From Kuafuiihalomonas sp050331295 (lineage in GTDB: Bacteria; Myxococcota; Kuafuiibacteriia; Kuafuiibacteriales; Kuafuiibacteriaceae), in NCBI GenBank assembly GCA_050331295.1, contig JBHJGZ010000001.1:372001-436000 (forward strand): a stretch of DNA of 64,000 bases, written 5' to 3'. This document shows, in pieces, positions 24,461 to 32,699 of the stretch (within the stretch, counting starts at the first letter, position 1; each line of letters starts with the position of its first letter). The notes under the pieces are model-generated. The model saw only the letters and a program-made list of their open reading frames with translations. It did not search any database and was not told the DNA's origin. The translations under genes and the position numbers were made by a program.

Positions 24461-26523
24461 GAAAATCCCAGCAGCCGTCCGCCCTGATACAGCGCGAAGG
24501 CGGCCACCCACGCCAGTACATTCATGTAGAGCACCGTGAACAGGGCCCAGTTCCAGCTGGAGGTCTCCCGCCGGATCACCGCTACCGTGCTCATGCACTG
24601 GGCCGCGAACAAGAAGAAGACCATGAGTGACAGCCCGACCAGAGGCGTGTAGAGCGGGCGGTCCGACCCTTGCCACGTGGCGGAGCGGAGGGTCTGGCGC
24701 AATCCCGCGTCTTCATCCACGTCGTGGACCAATGCCATGGTGGACACGAATACCTCCCGGGCCGCGAAGCTTCCCAGAAGTCCGATGCCGATCCGCCAGT
24801 CGTAGCCGAGGGGCTCGATCGCCGGCTCGAGCGCGTGCCCGATCTGTCCGGCGATGGTCTGGCCGACGGGCCGGTCGCCCCCGTCGGGCGCCCGCGGAAA
24901 ATAGGTCAGGGCCCACATGACGATGGAGAGCGCCAAAATGATGGTGCCGGCGTCCTTCAAGAAGATGAAGCAGCGCTCCCATACCGTCTTGAGCACATCG
25001 CTCACCCTGGGCATCCGATAGGGGGGGAGCTCCAGAACCAGGGGCGGCGTGGGTCCCCTCAGGAGCGTTCGTTTCAAGAGCCACGCGGCGAGGACTGCGG
25101 TGATCACCGAAAGGGTGTACATGCCGAACAGCAGGAGGCCGCTCACCGAGAAGATGCCCAACACCGCCGGCATCCCGGCGAAGAGTGCCCCCAAGATCAG
25201 CGTGAAGACCGGAAGCCGCGCGCTGCAGGTCATGAGCGGGGTGACCAGGATGGTCACCAACCGGTCTCGGCGATGCTCGATGGAGCGGGCGGCCATGATG
25301 GCCGGGACCGCACACGCGAAGCCGGAAAGCAGCGGGATGAAAGCTCGGCCGTGCAGCCCGACCTTCGCCATGAACCGGTCGGAGATGTAGGCCGCTCGGG
25401 CCAGGTACCCCGAGTCCTCCAGCACGGTGATGAAGAGGAACAAGAAGGCGATCTGCGGAACGAACACCACCACGTTGCCGACGCCGCCGATGGCTCCGTC
25501 CACCACCATGTCCGCCAGGGCACCCGCCGGTAAGAAAGCCCGCAGCCCGGACTGAAGCCCGGTGACCCCGGATTCGATGAAGTCCATGAACGGATTCGCC
25601 CACGCGAAAATGCTCTGAAAGAGGACGAACATCAGACCGACGAACGTCAAAAGTCCCCACACCGGATGAAGCAGCCACCCATCCGCGCGGTCCGTGAAGG
25701 CCTCGGTGCCGCGCTCGGCCCGCTGAAGGCAGCCTTCTGCGATGTGCTTGGCACTTCGATGCCTTGCTTCGATCACGTGGCTGGCCAAGGCGGGATCCTG
25801 CCGCAAGAAGGCTTGCGCCTGGACTTCGAGGGACAGGAGCTCCGGTCGGCCGCCCAGGGGATGATCATCGTGGGCGGACGCAAGCCCGGGATCGACGGTG
25901 GCCAGACTTCCGAGGAGCCACAGGGCCTCGGGTCGCCCTCGGGGACATGCGGCAGCCAGTCGGTCGATCTGCTCCTGGCGGGCGGGGTCGAGATTCAGGT
26001 CCGGACGAGGGGGCGGCGGCAGCGGTCGCCGGAGCGCAGCATCGATGGCGTGTTTGAGCGCGTCGACGCCTTCGCCGCTGCGGGCGGAGATCGCCACCAC
26101 CGGGACGCCGAGGCGCTCCGAGAGCGCGTCGACGTCGATGGTGTGTCCAGCTCGCCGAAGCTCGTCCATCATGTTCAGGGCCACCAGAAGCGGGCGACCG
26201 AGCTCCAAGAGGGACAGCACCAAGTAGAGGTTTCGTTCGAGGTTCGAGGCGTCGACCACCGCCACCACGAGATCCAGGCGTTCGCTTCGGGCGCCCGATA
26301 GCACCTCGAACGCCACCGCTTCGTCCCGGCTTCGGGCCACCAGGCTGTAGGTCCCGGGAAGATCGACCACCTGGACGGCGGAGCCTTCGATCACCATGTG
26401 GCCGGCTCGGCGCTCCACCGTGACGCCGGGATAGTTGCCGACCCTCTGACGCAACCCCGTCAGCCGGTTGAAGAGTGTGGTCTTGCCGCAATTTGGATTG
26501 CCAGCGAGGGCAACGGTGGTCAT
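24457..26523 (-). CDS. feoB: Ferrous iron transporter B
   Basis: The 688-residue Fe(II) permease. The N-terminal G domain shows G1 GNPNCGKTTLFNRLTG (8-23), G3 DLPGTYSL and G4 NMMDE. A helical linker (about 170-270) leads to the membrane domain with two gate repeats, the first containing LLSGFACAVPAIMAARS with the conserved cysteine. SFAAREVFVSTMALV marks the C-terminal gate region. It sits between feoA (one-base overlap) and the small coupled membrane gene, in an operon likely controlled by iron through the box at 26765. Confidence 0.97.
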   Translation of the reverse strand: MTTVALAGNPNCGKTTLFNRLTGLRQRVGNYPGVTVERRAGHMVIEGSAVQVVDLPGTYSLVARSRDEAVAFEVLSGARSERLDLVVAVVDASNLERNLYLVLSLLELGRPLLVALNMMDELRRAGHTIDVDALSERLGVPVVAISARSGEGVDALKHAIDAALRRPLPPPPRPDLNLDPARQEQIDRLAAACPRGRPEALWLLGSLATVDPGLASAHDDHPLGGRPELLSLEVQAQAFLRQDPALASHVIEARHRSAKHIAEGCLQRAERGTEAFTDRADGWLLHPVWGLLTFVGLMFVLFQSIFAWANPFMDFIESGVTGLQSGLRAFLPAGALADMVVDGAIGGVGNVVVFVPQIAFLFLFITVLEDSGYLARAAYISDRFMAKVGLHGRAFIPLLSGFACAVPAIMAARSIEHRRDRLVTILVTPLMTCSARLPVFTLILGALFAGMPAVLGIFSVSGLLLFGMYTLSVITAVLAAWLLKRTLLRGPTPPLVLELPPYRMPRVSDVLKTVWERCFIFLKDAGTIILALSIVMWALTYFPRAPDGGDRPVGQTIAGQIGHALEPAIEPLGYDWRIGIGLLGSFAAREVFVSTMALVHDVDEDAGLRQTLRSATWQGSDRPLYTPLVGLSLMVFFLFAAQCMSTVAVIRRETSSWNWALFTVLYMNVLAWVAAFALYQGGRLLGFS

Positions 26524-26744
26524 CAGGCCTCGACTTCGAAGGCCCTCGCTTCGCCGGCACGGACCGAGAGCCGAAACCCGGGGAATTCGAGCTGCATCGG
26601 CCCGCCGAACGGGGCCCGCTTCAGGACGCGAAGCGCCCGACCGGGGACCATGCCGAGCTCCATCAGGCGCAAGGTCACGCCCGCGCCGGTGGTGACGCGG
26701 GTGATGGTGGCTCGGTGTCCGGTGGGTACCTCGTCCAGGGTCAC
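26523..26744 (-). CDS. feoA: Ferrous iron transport protein A
   Basis: A 73-residue SH3-like cytoplasmic protein required for FeoB-mediated Fe(II) uptake. The family pattern is plain: ITRVTTGAGVTLRLMELGMVPG, then VLKRAPFGGPMQLEFPGFRLSVRAGEA. Length is typical (70-80). It is the first gene of the feo operon and its stop overlaps the feoB start (TGATG). Confidence 0.96.
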   Translation of the reverse strand: MTLDEVPTGHRATITRVTTGAGVTLRLMELGMVPGRALRVLKRAPFGGPMQLEFPGFRLSVRAGEARAFEVEA

Positions 26745-26764
26745 GGAGGGACGCTGTTCGTTTT

Positions 26765-26783
26765 GAGAATAGGTGTCAATCTC
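26765..26783 (-). promoter_or_regulatory. Fur-box-like sequence upstream of feoA
   Basis: Read on the minus strand the 19 bases are GAGATTGACACCTATTCTC. By my count they match 12 of 19 positions of the classical Fur consensus GATAATGATAATCATTATC, with intact GAGA/TCTC ends. The site ends 20 bases upstream of the feoA ATG, the expected place for iron repression. Confidence 0.55.
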
Positions 26784-26882
26784 GATCGGAGTTCATCGCT
26801 CCCCGCGCTCGGGAGACGCGGACCCGAATCCGGAGAGGCAAGCCGGACAACCGGGTGTCCCGTGGTCCGGCGGTCCGCCGCC

Positions 26883-28745
26883 TCAGGGAACCCGGTCGGG
26901 GAGGGGGATGATGGGCCGACCCCGGTCGTACAGCAATCGGTAGCGGCCCCAGCTCTCCGTCACCCGCTTCACGTACCCGCGGGTCTGGGGAACGCTGATC
27001 GACTCGGCGAAAGCATCGAACCGACCGTGGCCGCGCTTCAGAAAACCCGACGTCAGTCCGGGCCCACCGTTGTAGGCGCTGAGGGCCAAAGGGGCCGACC
27101 CGAACCGGTTCAGGCCCTCCGCCAGCACCCGAGCCCCGAGCCGGAGGTTGAGTGCCGGGTCCGTCAATCGCTCCAAGGAGGCGAGGCCCTGTCCGTGCAC
27201 CGAGCGATAGGCGCCGCGGGCAGTGGGCGGCATCAGCTGGCTCAGCCCGATGGCTCCGGCCCAGCTCACGACGTCGGGGTCGAACCGAGATTCTTCCCGA
27301 GCCAGAGCCCACAAGAGGTAGGGATCCAGGTCTTCCGCTCGGGCTGCGGCTCGGACCTGGCTCGAGTACGGCCGGCTGTAGGCGATGAACCACGCACCGA
27401 TGTTGTCGGGCCCGAGGCGCCTGGACTCCAGCAAGCGTTCCTGCGCCGGTCGCAGGATGAGTTGCGCATCGGTGAATGCGCCGACCTCGTGAAGCCAGCT
27501 TGCGGCGGCCCAACGCTCCTCGGGAGACCTTCGGGCTTGACAGCCCCAACCCCGGATCATCACACCGGCGTCTTCGGTGCGTCCGCGTTCGGCCAGGTCC
27601 CGGGCAGCACGACCGGCGGCGGTGTCCAGGACCGCCTCCACCGCTCTTGTGGAGGGCGCCTTCGGTTCGCTGGCCACGGTGTTCAGGAGGTGCGCCATCA
27701 CTTCGCTCCGACGCCGGGCGTCCAGCCGGTCGAGGGCCAGACGCCCGTAAAAGGAGTATCGATGGGCCAGCTCCTCGAAGAGCGTCTGGCTCTGAACCCG
27801 CTCGCCTTCCGCCTCGAGGGCGTCGGCCCACCAATACTGGGCCTGATCTCGTTCGAGGGACGGCATCGAATACCGGCGCCACGCCTCGAAACGTGCCTTG
27901 CGCTCCTTGCCCCGAGCGGCACGGGCCAGGCGGCCGGCGGCTCGGTGGGCGTGGTCCGAGGTCGGGGCGCGGGCGATGACCCTCTCGTAGAGGCGGGAGG
28001 CTCCCGGGTCTTCTCGCGCCTCCAGAAGGTCCGCGTGAAGGAAGACGACGTCGTCCCAGTACCGATGAAGCCCGGCTTTCGACTCGATGATGTCGGCTGC
28101 GGCCCGAAGGCCTCCAGCGTTGCCGAGAATGCGCTCGACCCGGGCCCGGAGCAGCACACTCCGAAGCCCGAAGGCGGGGTCGACCTTCCAGCAGGCCTCG
28201 GCACCGGATTCGAGCCAGGCGCGGGCCATCTTGTAGCGCCTCAGCTTCCGAGCCGCTTTCCCTCGAATGTAGTGAAGGCGACAGCGAAGCTTGTCGTTTC
28301 GGACCTCGTGCGGACCCTCCAAGGCGGCGCTCGCGAACGCCATGGCCGCTTCGTTTTGATGGGCGCCGAGCAGCACCCGGGCTCGGATCAGCGCATCGCG
28401 GTCGGAAAGCCTCTTCAGGATCGCGTGTGGACCGTGCTGGCGGGAGAGCGCCCTCCCGCCGGGCGATGCGGCCCCGAGGGTCAGCAAGGGCACCTCGAGG
28501 GCCCCCGGAAAGCGGCGATGAAGATGCCCCCACGTGTCGGGATGGATCCGGGGTGGGTTCAGGGCCTCCCATGCTGCTTCGGCGGTGGAGGCCGATTCGA
28601 CCACCCGGAGCTGGTGCGCCTGAAGAAGGGGATCGTCTTCCGCCGGGACGCAAGGGTCGGCGGACGTGGGTGTCGCCCAAAGCCCGACCGCGAGTAGCAG
28701 GACGCTCACGCCTTTCAGTGTGCCGAAGGCTCGGAGTGCCGTCAT
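26883..28745 (-). CDS. Soluble lytic murein transglycosylase (Slt-type)
   Basis: A 620-residue periplasmic enzyme that cleaves peptidoglycan glycan strands, leaving 1,6-anhydromuramyl ends. A signal peptide (GVSVLLLAVGLWATPTSA) is followed by a long alpha-superhelical region with tetratricopeptide-like repeats (about 40-440). The C-terminal SLT domain has the catalytic Glu in LAREESRFDPDVVSWAGAIG (near residue 480), then LSQLMPPTA and LALSAYNGGPG, as in Slt70. ATG 28745 gives the signal peptide directly. It is divergent from the S46 peptidase gene. It may act in wall turnover or assembly of envelope machines. Confidence 0.92.
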   Translation of the reverse strand: MTALRAFGTLKGVSVLLLAVGLWATPTSADPCVPAEDDPLLQAHQLRVVESASTAEAAWEALNPPRIHPDTWGHLHRRFPGALEVPLLTLGAASPGGRALSRQHGPHAILKRLSDRDALIRARVLLGAHQNEAAMAFASAALEGPHEVRNDKLRCRLHYIRGKAARKLRRYKMARAWLESGAEACWKVDPAFGLRSVLLRARVERILGNAGGLRAAADIIESKAGLHRYWDDVVFLHADLLEAREDPGASRLYERVIARAPTSDHAHRAAGRLARAARGKERKARFEAWRRYSMPSLERDQAQYWWADALEAEGERVQSQTLFEELAHRYSFYGRLALDRLDARRRSEVMAHLLNTVASEPKAPSTRAVEAVLDTAAGRAARDLAERGRTEDAGVMIRGWGCQARRSPEERWAAASWLHEVGAFTDAQLILRPAQERLLESRRLGPDNIGAWFIAYSRPYSSQVRAAARAEDLDPYLLWALAREESRFDPDVVSWAGAIGLSQLMPPTARGAYRSVHGQGLASLERLTDPALNLRLGARVLAEGLNRFGSAPLALSAYNGGPGLTSGFLKRGHGRFDAFAESISVPQTRGYVKRVTESWGRYRLLYDRGRPIIPLPDRVP

Positions 28746-28785
28746 CGCGGTTGACCCTCCATGGCTCGAATGCGTTGCAGGCTCG

Positions 28786-30960
28786 GTGCATCGCCGACGA
28801 CCGGTTCGACGAGGGAAGGTCCGGACCATCCCCAGTCTCCCTGGCCCAGGGCGGGGTGGACGAGGGGCTTCATGGGACAGCCCAGCGAGAGCGTCGAGGG
28901 TCCTGACCGGCTGGGCGCTCGGACTGGTCCTGGGATCTCTCTTCTCATCGCTCTTGGCGCCGGTCCGGGCGGCCGTCGCGGACGAAGGGATGTGGACCTT
29001 CGACAACGTGCCCGTGGAGCGGATCGAAGCCCGCCATGGTTTCGCGCCGTCCCAGGATTGGCTCGACAAGGTTCGGCTCGCGTCCCTCCGCATCACCAAC
29101 GGCTGCTCGGCCAGCTTCGTGTCCGAGAAGGGCCTGGTGATGACCAACCACCACTGCGCTCGGGCCTGCGTGCAGCAGGTCTCCACCGCGGACGCCGACT
29201 TCATCGAGAATGGGTTTGTCGCCGCGTCGGGAGACGAGGAGCGGGTGTGCCCGGCGATGGAACTGAATCAGCTGCTGGCCATCACCGACGTCACGGAGGA
29301 GGTGAACGCCGCCACCGAGGGCCAGGAAGGGGAGGCGTTCATCGATGCGCGGAAGGCCGCGCTCGCCCGCCTCGAGTCGGAGTGCGGGACGGACCCATCC
29401 ATTCGCTGCGACGTGGTGAGTCTTTACCGAGGCGGCCTCTATCACCGCTATCGCTATCGAAGGTACACCGACGTTCGTCTGGTCTTTGCGCCGTCCGACT
29501 CCATTGCCGCGTTCGGAGGCGATCCCGACAACTTCAGTTTCCCCCGCTACGACCTGGATGTGGCGTTCCTTCGAGCCTACGACCAGGGGCGACCGGTTCG
29601 AAGCCGTCACTTCCTTCGGTTCAGCAAAACCGGTGCCGCGGACGGGAAGCTCGTTTTCGTGTCCGGTCATCCCGGCCGCACCTCCCGCCTCTGGACCACC
29701 GCCCAGCTCGCCTACGCCCGGGATTACGCGCTCCCGGAGCGGCTGCAGGTCTTGACCGAGCTTCGCGGCCTGCTCTCGGAGTTCAGTCGCCGGTCCGACG
29801 CCCATGCACGCCTCGCCAAGAACCGACTGTTTTTTGTGCAAAACGCGGCCAAGTCTTCGACCGGAAAGCGCCGGGCGTTGGTGGACGCGCGCTTCTTCGG
29901 TTCCCTCGAGGAGGCGGAGGGTGCATTGCGCGCGCAGCTCGACCCGGCCTCGGAGGCGGCGCGAGCCTTCGAAGCCATCGCCGAGGTCCAAGAAACCAAG
30001 AAACAGCTGCGGCACGATTTCCGGTTCAAAGAAGCGCGCGCGGGCTTTGGGTCGCGCCTCCTGGGCCACGCGATCCGTCTGGTACGCTGGGCCGAAGAAC
30101 GGACCAAGCCGAGCTCGGAGCGTCTGGAAGAATACGCTGAGGCTCGGGTCCCGGTGCTGAGGGCCCGGGTGACGACCAAGGCGCCCATCTACCCGGACCT
30201 CGAAGCCACGCTCCTGGGACACTACCTGGTCCGGATGCGGGCCGAACTCGGTCCAGACGATGCTCTGGTTCGAGAGGTGCTGGGCGGGGAGGCTCCGTTC
30301 CCGCTGGCCCGGCGGGCGGTGGAGGAGACCGAGCTCATCGATCCTACGCGCCGAACCGCGCTGTTCGACGGGGAGCCGGACGCGGTCCGGGACTCGAAAG
30401 ACCCCATGCTGGTGCTGGCGCGGAAAATCGAAGACGCCGGCCGAGCCGTCCGCAAGCGCTATGAAGCCGAAGTGACCTCGGTGGAGCAAAGGGGTCAGCA
30501 GGCCATCGCCCGGGCCCGATTCGACATCCTGGGCCACGACGCCTACCCGGACGCCACCTTCAGCCTGCGCCTGTCGTACGGCCAGGTGAAGGGCTTTCGG
30601 AAGCGAGGGAACGCGGTCTTGCCCGTCACTCGGGTCGCCGGCCTCTACCGGCGGGCCACCGGACATCCGCCGTTCGCCTTGAACGCACGCTGGCGCGAGG
30701 CGCAAGACTGGCTGGATCCGGACCTGCCCGTGAACTTCGTCACGAACCATGACATCGTGGGCGGGAACTCGGGCTCACCGGTGATGGACGAGAAGGCCGA
30801 AGTGGTGGGGATCGTCTTCGACGGCAACCTGGATTCCCTTCGGAACGACTACGGGTTCGACCCCCGCGTGAGTCGAAGCGTGGCGGTGGATGCCCGATTC
30901 ATTCGGACCGCTTTGGAGCGGGTCTATCGCGCGAAGGACCTGGTGAAGGAGCTTCGCTGA
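28786..30960 (+). CDS. S46 family dipeptidyl-peptidase (DPP7/DPP11 type)
   Basis: A secreted or periplasmic serine exopeptidase that releases dipeptides from peptide N-termini. The catalytic triad is visible: His in MTNHHCAR, Asp in GGDPDNFSFPRYDLDVAF, and Ser in VGGNSGSPVMD. Downstream, VFDGNLDSL has Gly where DPP11 has Arg, suggesting DPP7-like preference for hydrophobic P1 residues (inference from known family specificity). The start is a problem: the hydrophobic signal sequence (TGWALGLVLGSLFSSLLAP) begins at about 28903 with only CTG in frame. The nearest conventional start is GTG 28786, which adds a 39-residue basic leader. The 3' end overlaps marR by 62 bases. Confidence 0.9.
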   Translation: MHRRRPVRRGKVRTIPSLPGPGRGGRGASWDSPARASRVLTGWALGLVLGSLFSSLLAPVRAAVADEGMWTFDNVPVERIEARHGFAPSQDWLDKVRLASLRITNGCSASFVSEKGLVMTNHHCARACVQQVSTADADFIENGFVAASGDEERVCPAMELNQLLAITDVTEEVNAATEGQEGEAFIDARKAALARLESECGTDPSIRCDVVSLYRGGLYHRYRYRRYTDVRLVFAPSDSIAAFGGDPDNFSFPRYDLDVAFLRAYDQGRPVRSRHFLRFSKTGAADGKLVFVSGHPGRTSRLWTTAQLAYARDYALPERLQVLTELRGLLSEFSRRSDAHARLAKNRLFFVQNAAKSSTGKRRALVDARFFGSLEEAEGALRAQLDPASEAARAFEAIAEVQETKKQLRHDFRFKEARAGFGSRLLGHAIRLVRWAEERTKPSSERLEEYAEARVPVLRARVTTKAPIYPDLEATLLGHYLVRMRAELGPDDALVREVLGGEAPFPLARRAVEETELIDPTRRTALFDGEPDAVRDSKDPMLVLARKIEDAGRAVRKRYEAEVTSVEQRGQQAIARARFDILGHDAYPDATFSLRLSYGQVKGFRKRGNAVLPVTRVAGLYRRATGHPPFALNARWREAQDWLDPDLPVNFVTNHDIVGGNSGSPVMDEKAEVVGIVFDGNLDSLRNDYGFDPRVSRSVAVDARFIRTALERVYRAKDLVKELR

Positions 30961-31438
30961 GCGCGTCGGTCTTGGGCGCCTGGTTCCTTCCCTCATCGTC
31001 CCCCTCGTCGCGGACCTTGGCGTCCAGCATGTCCAAGGTTTCCGAAACCCGGCTCCACGCATCGTCCAGCACGTCCAGCAACTCCTCCTGCGCCCGCTCC
31101 CAGACCACGTAGACCTCATCCCACTTTTCGTGGCCGTGTGGGGTGAGCGAGGCCACCCGCTGCCGGCGCCGGTCCTCGTGGCGGTCTTCGATCTGGATGT
31201 AGCCGTCTCGGACCAAGGGTTGGATGTTGCGGCTCACCGTGGAGGCATCCATCCCCACCGCGTCGGCGAGACGGCCGAGGGAGAGGGAGCCGGCGGCCCG
31301 GAGCGCGGAAAGGATCGGCCATTGGGTCACCCGAACACCGGTGGCTCGATAGCGCCGGTCATAAAAGGCGGTGACGGCCCGGCTGCTCTTTCTCAATCGA
31401 AACCCGATGCAGGTCATGGCCTTGCGCTCCCGCGACAT
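30899..31438 (-). CDS. MarR family transcriptional regulator
   Basis: About 179 residues with a winged helix-turn-helix: VTQWPILSALRAAGSLSLGRLA, then MDASTVSRNIQPLVRDGYI as recognition helix and EDRHEDRRRQRVASLTPHG as the wing. These proteins are dimeric repressors relieved by small lipophilic ligands. It is divergent from an RND efflux operon and almost certainly represses it. Two near-identical dyads lie in the shared promoter region. Start choice is uncertain among ATGs 31447, 31438 and 31417; the first overlaps the proximal dyad. The C-terminal 25 residues are a Pro/Ser/Arg tail. Confidence 0.9.
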   Translation of the reverse strand: MSRERKAMTCIGFRLRKSSRAVTAFYDRRYRATGVRVTQWPILSALRAAGSLSLGRLADAVGMDASTVSRNIQPLVRDGYIQIEDRHEDRRRQRVASLTPHGHEKWDEVYVVWERAQEELLDVLDDAWSRVSETLDMLDAKVRDEGDDEGRNQAPKTDALSEAPSPGPSRDRPAPKRSE

Positions 31439-31445
31439 CGCCTCC

Positions 31446-31457
31446 ATGTATATGCAG
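31446..31457. promoter_or_regulatory. MarR-type operator dyad, marR-proximal
   Basis: On the minus strand this reads CTGCATATACAT. The core TGCATATACA is the exact inverted copy of the efflux-side site 41 bases away. It contains TATACA, which could serve as the -10 box for marR, so binding would give autorepression. Confidence 0.65.
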
Positions 31458-31486
31458 CTTTTCGTGGGACCCAAAGCGGTTTCGCC

Positions 31487-31498
31487 TTGCATATACAA
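31487..31498. promoter_or_regulatory. MarR-type operator dyad, efflux-operon side
   Basis: TTGCATATACAA is an imperfect palindrome (TTG.ATAT.CAA) with a possible -10 box (TATACA) for the rightward operon, 26 bases before the adaptor start. It is the inverted twin of the dyad at 31446-31457. The centres lie 41 bases apart, close to four helical turns, so dimers would sit on the same DNA face. Confidence 0.7.
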
Positions 31499-31523
31499 CT
31501 AAACCGCCGTTCGGTGCCGGGCC

Positions 31524-32699
31524 ATGAGGCTTGCACTTCTCGCGACGTGGGCTCTGCTCGCCGCCTGTGATGCCGGAGAGGGTCCTCCGGAGGCGGCGGC
31601 TCCTTTGCCGGTGTCGGTGGTTCCGGCCCGGCTGTCCTCCAGCCACACGGTGGAGCGGAGTTTTCAAGGGATTGTCCGGTCCGCTCGAACCGCGGCGGTG
31701 GGCTTCGAGCGGGATGGTTTGGTCGTGGCCCTCGAAGCCGACGACGGCCAATCGGTGGTCCGAGACCAGGTCCTAGGTCGGCTGGACCTTCGTCGCCTCC
31801 GCTCCGAGATGGACCGGCTGACCGCGAACCTCCGGCAGGTGGAGGCGGAGCGCGAGCTGTCGGCCCGGACCACGCAGCGGATCGAGGCGCTGGAGCGCCA
31901 GGATTACGCATCCAAACAGGATCGAGACGAGTCGGCCCTCCGCTTGAATGCCCTCGAGGCGCGGCGGGACGAAGTTCAGGCCGCCATCGACCGGCTGGAG
32001 GTGGAGATCTCCAAATCCATCCTGCGGGCGCCGTTCGAGGGTCGTGTCGTTCGCCGCCGGGTCGACGAAGGCGCGGTGGTGGCCCCCGGGCAGGTGGTTT
32101 TCGAGATTCAGGAGGACGGCGTGGCCGAAGCCGAAGTGGGCGTTTCGACCCGGGAGTGGAGCCGACTGAAGGTGGGAGAGACCTATCCGCTCCGGATCCG
32201 CGGCGTTCGTGTGCAGGGTGTCTTGACGTCCCTGGTGGATAGAGTGGAGCGACGAACCCGGACGGTGACCGCCATCTTGCGGCTGCCCGACCCGCCGGGG
32301 TCCTCTGGTTCAATTCCGGCCAGTTCGCCGTCGGTGGAGGTCGACTCCGCCGAGCCCGCCGCGCCGGCGGACGCCGGCTCCGACGCGCCTTGGATCCCCG
32401 AAGAGTCGGTGGAGCTTCTCATCACCCAGGAGGTGCCGGAGACCGGAAGTCGCATCCCCCTCACCGCGCTGACCCAAGGGCCTCGGGGAAGTTGGGCGGT
32501 GTACATGCTGCCGGCCGGGTCGACCACCGGTCCGGTGGAGCTGGCGGCGGTCGAGGTGCTTCACATCGATGGGCCCGAGGCGTTCGTGGCCGGAACCCTC
32601 GAGGATGGCGATCAGGTCATCACCGGTGGCGTCCATCGGATCGTGCCGGGTCAGATCGTACGGGTCGCGTCGGACTCCATGGTGGAGCGCCAGCCGTGA
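31524..32699 (+). CDS. RND efflux periplasmic adaptor lipoprotein
   Basis: A 391-residue membrane-fusion protein linking the RND pump to its outer-membrane channel. The lipobox (LLAAC, Cys15) predicts anchoring to the inner membrane after processing. The order is typical: beta-barrel and biotinyl-lipoyl half (AAVGFERDGLVVAL), coiled-coil hairpin (about 90-160), second lipoyl half (ILRAPFEGRVVRRRVDEGAVV), then beta domains. A Pro/Ala/Ser-rich insertion at about 255-290 is unusual. Its stop overlaps the permease ATG (TGATG), and it is first in the operon under the MarR sites. Confidence 0.93.
   Translation: MRLALLATWALLAACDAGEGPPEAAAPLPVSVVPARLSSSHTVERSFQGIVRSARTAAVGFERDGLVVALEADDGQSVVRDQVLGRLDLRRLRSEMDRLTANLRQVEAERELSARTTQRIEALERQDYASKQDRDESALRLNALEARRDEVQAAIDRLEVEISKSILRAPFEGRVVRRRVDEGAVVAPGQVVFEIQEDGVAEAEVGVSTREWSRLKVGETYPLRIRGVRVQGVLTSLVDRVERRTRTVTAILRLPDPPGSSGSIPASSPSVEVDSAEPAAPADAGSDAPWIPEESVELLITQEVPETGSRIPLTALTQGPRGSWAVYMLPAGSTTGPVELAAVEVLHIDGPEAFVAGTLEDGDQVITGGVHRIVPGQIVRVASDSMVERQP

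Noticed and set aside
26860..26882. GC-rich hairpin (GGCGG-T-CCGCC) after the lytic transglycosylase gene as terminator
   Set aside because: The stem exists, but no T-run follows on the minus strand. Such stems are common in this DNA.
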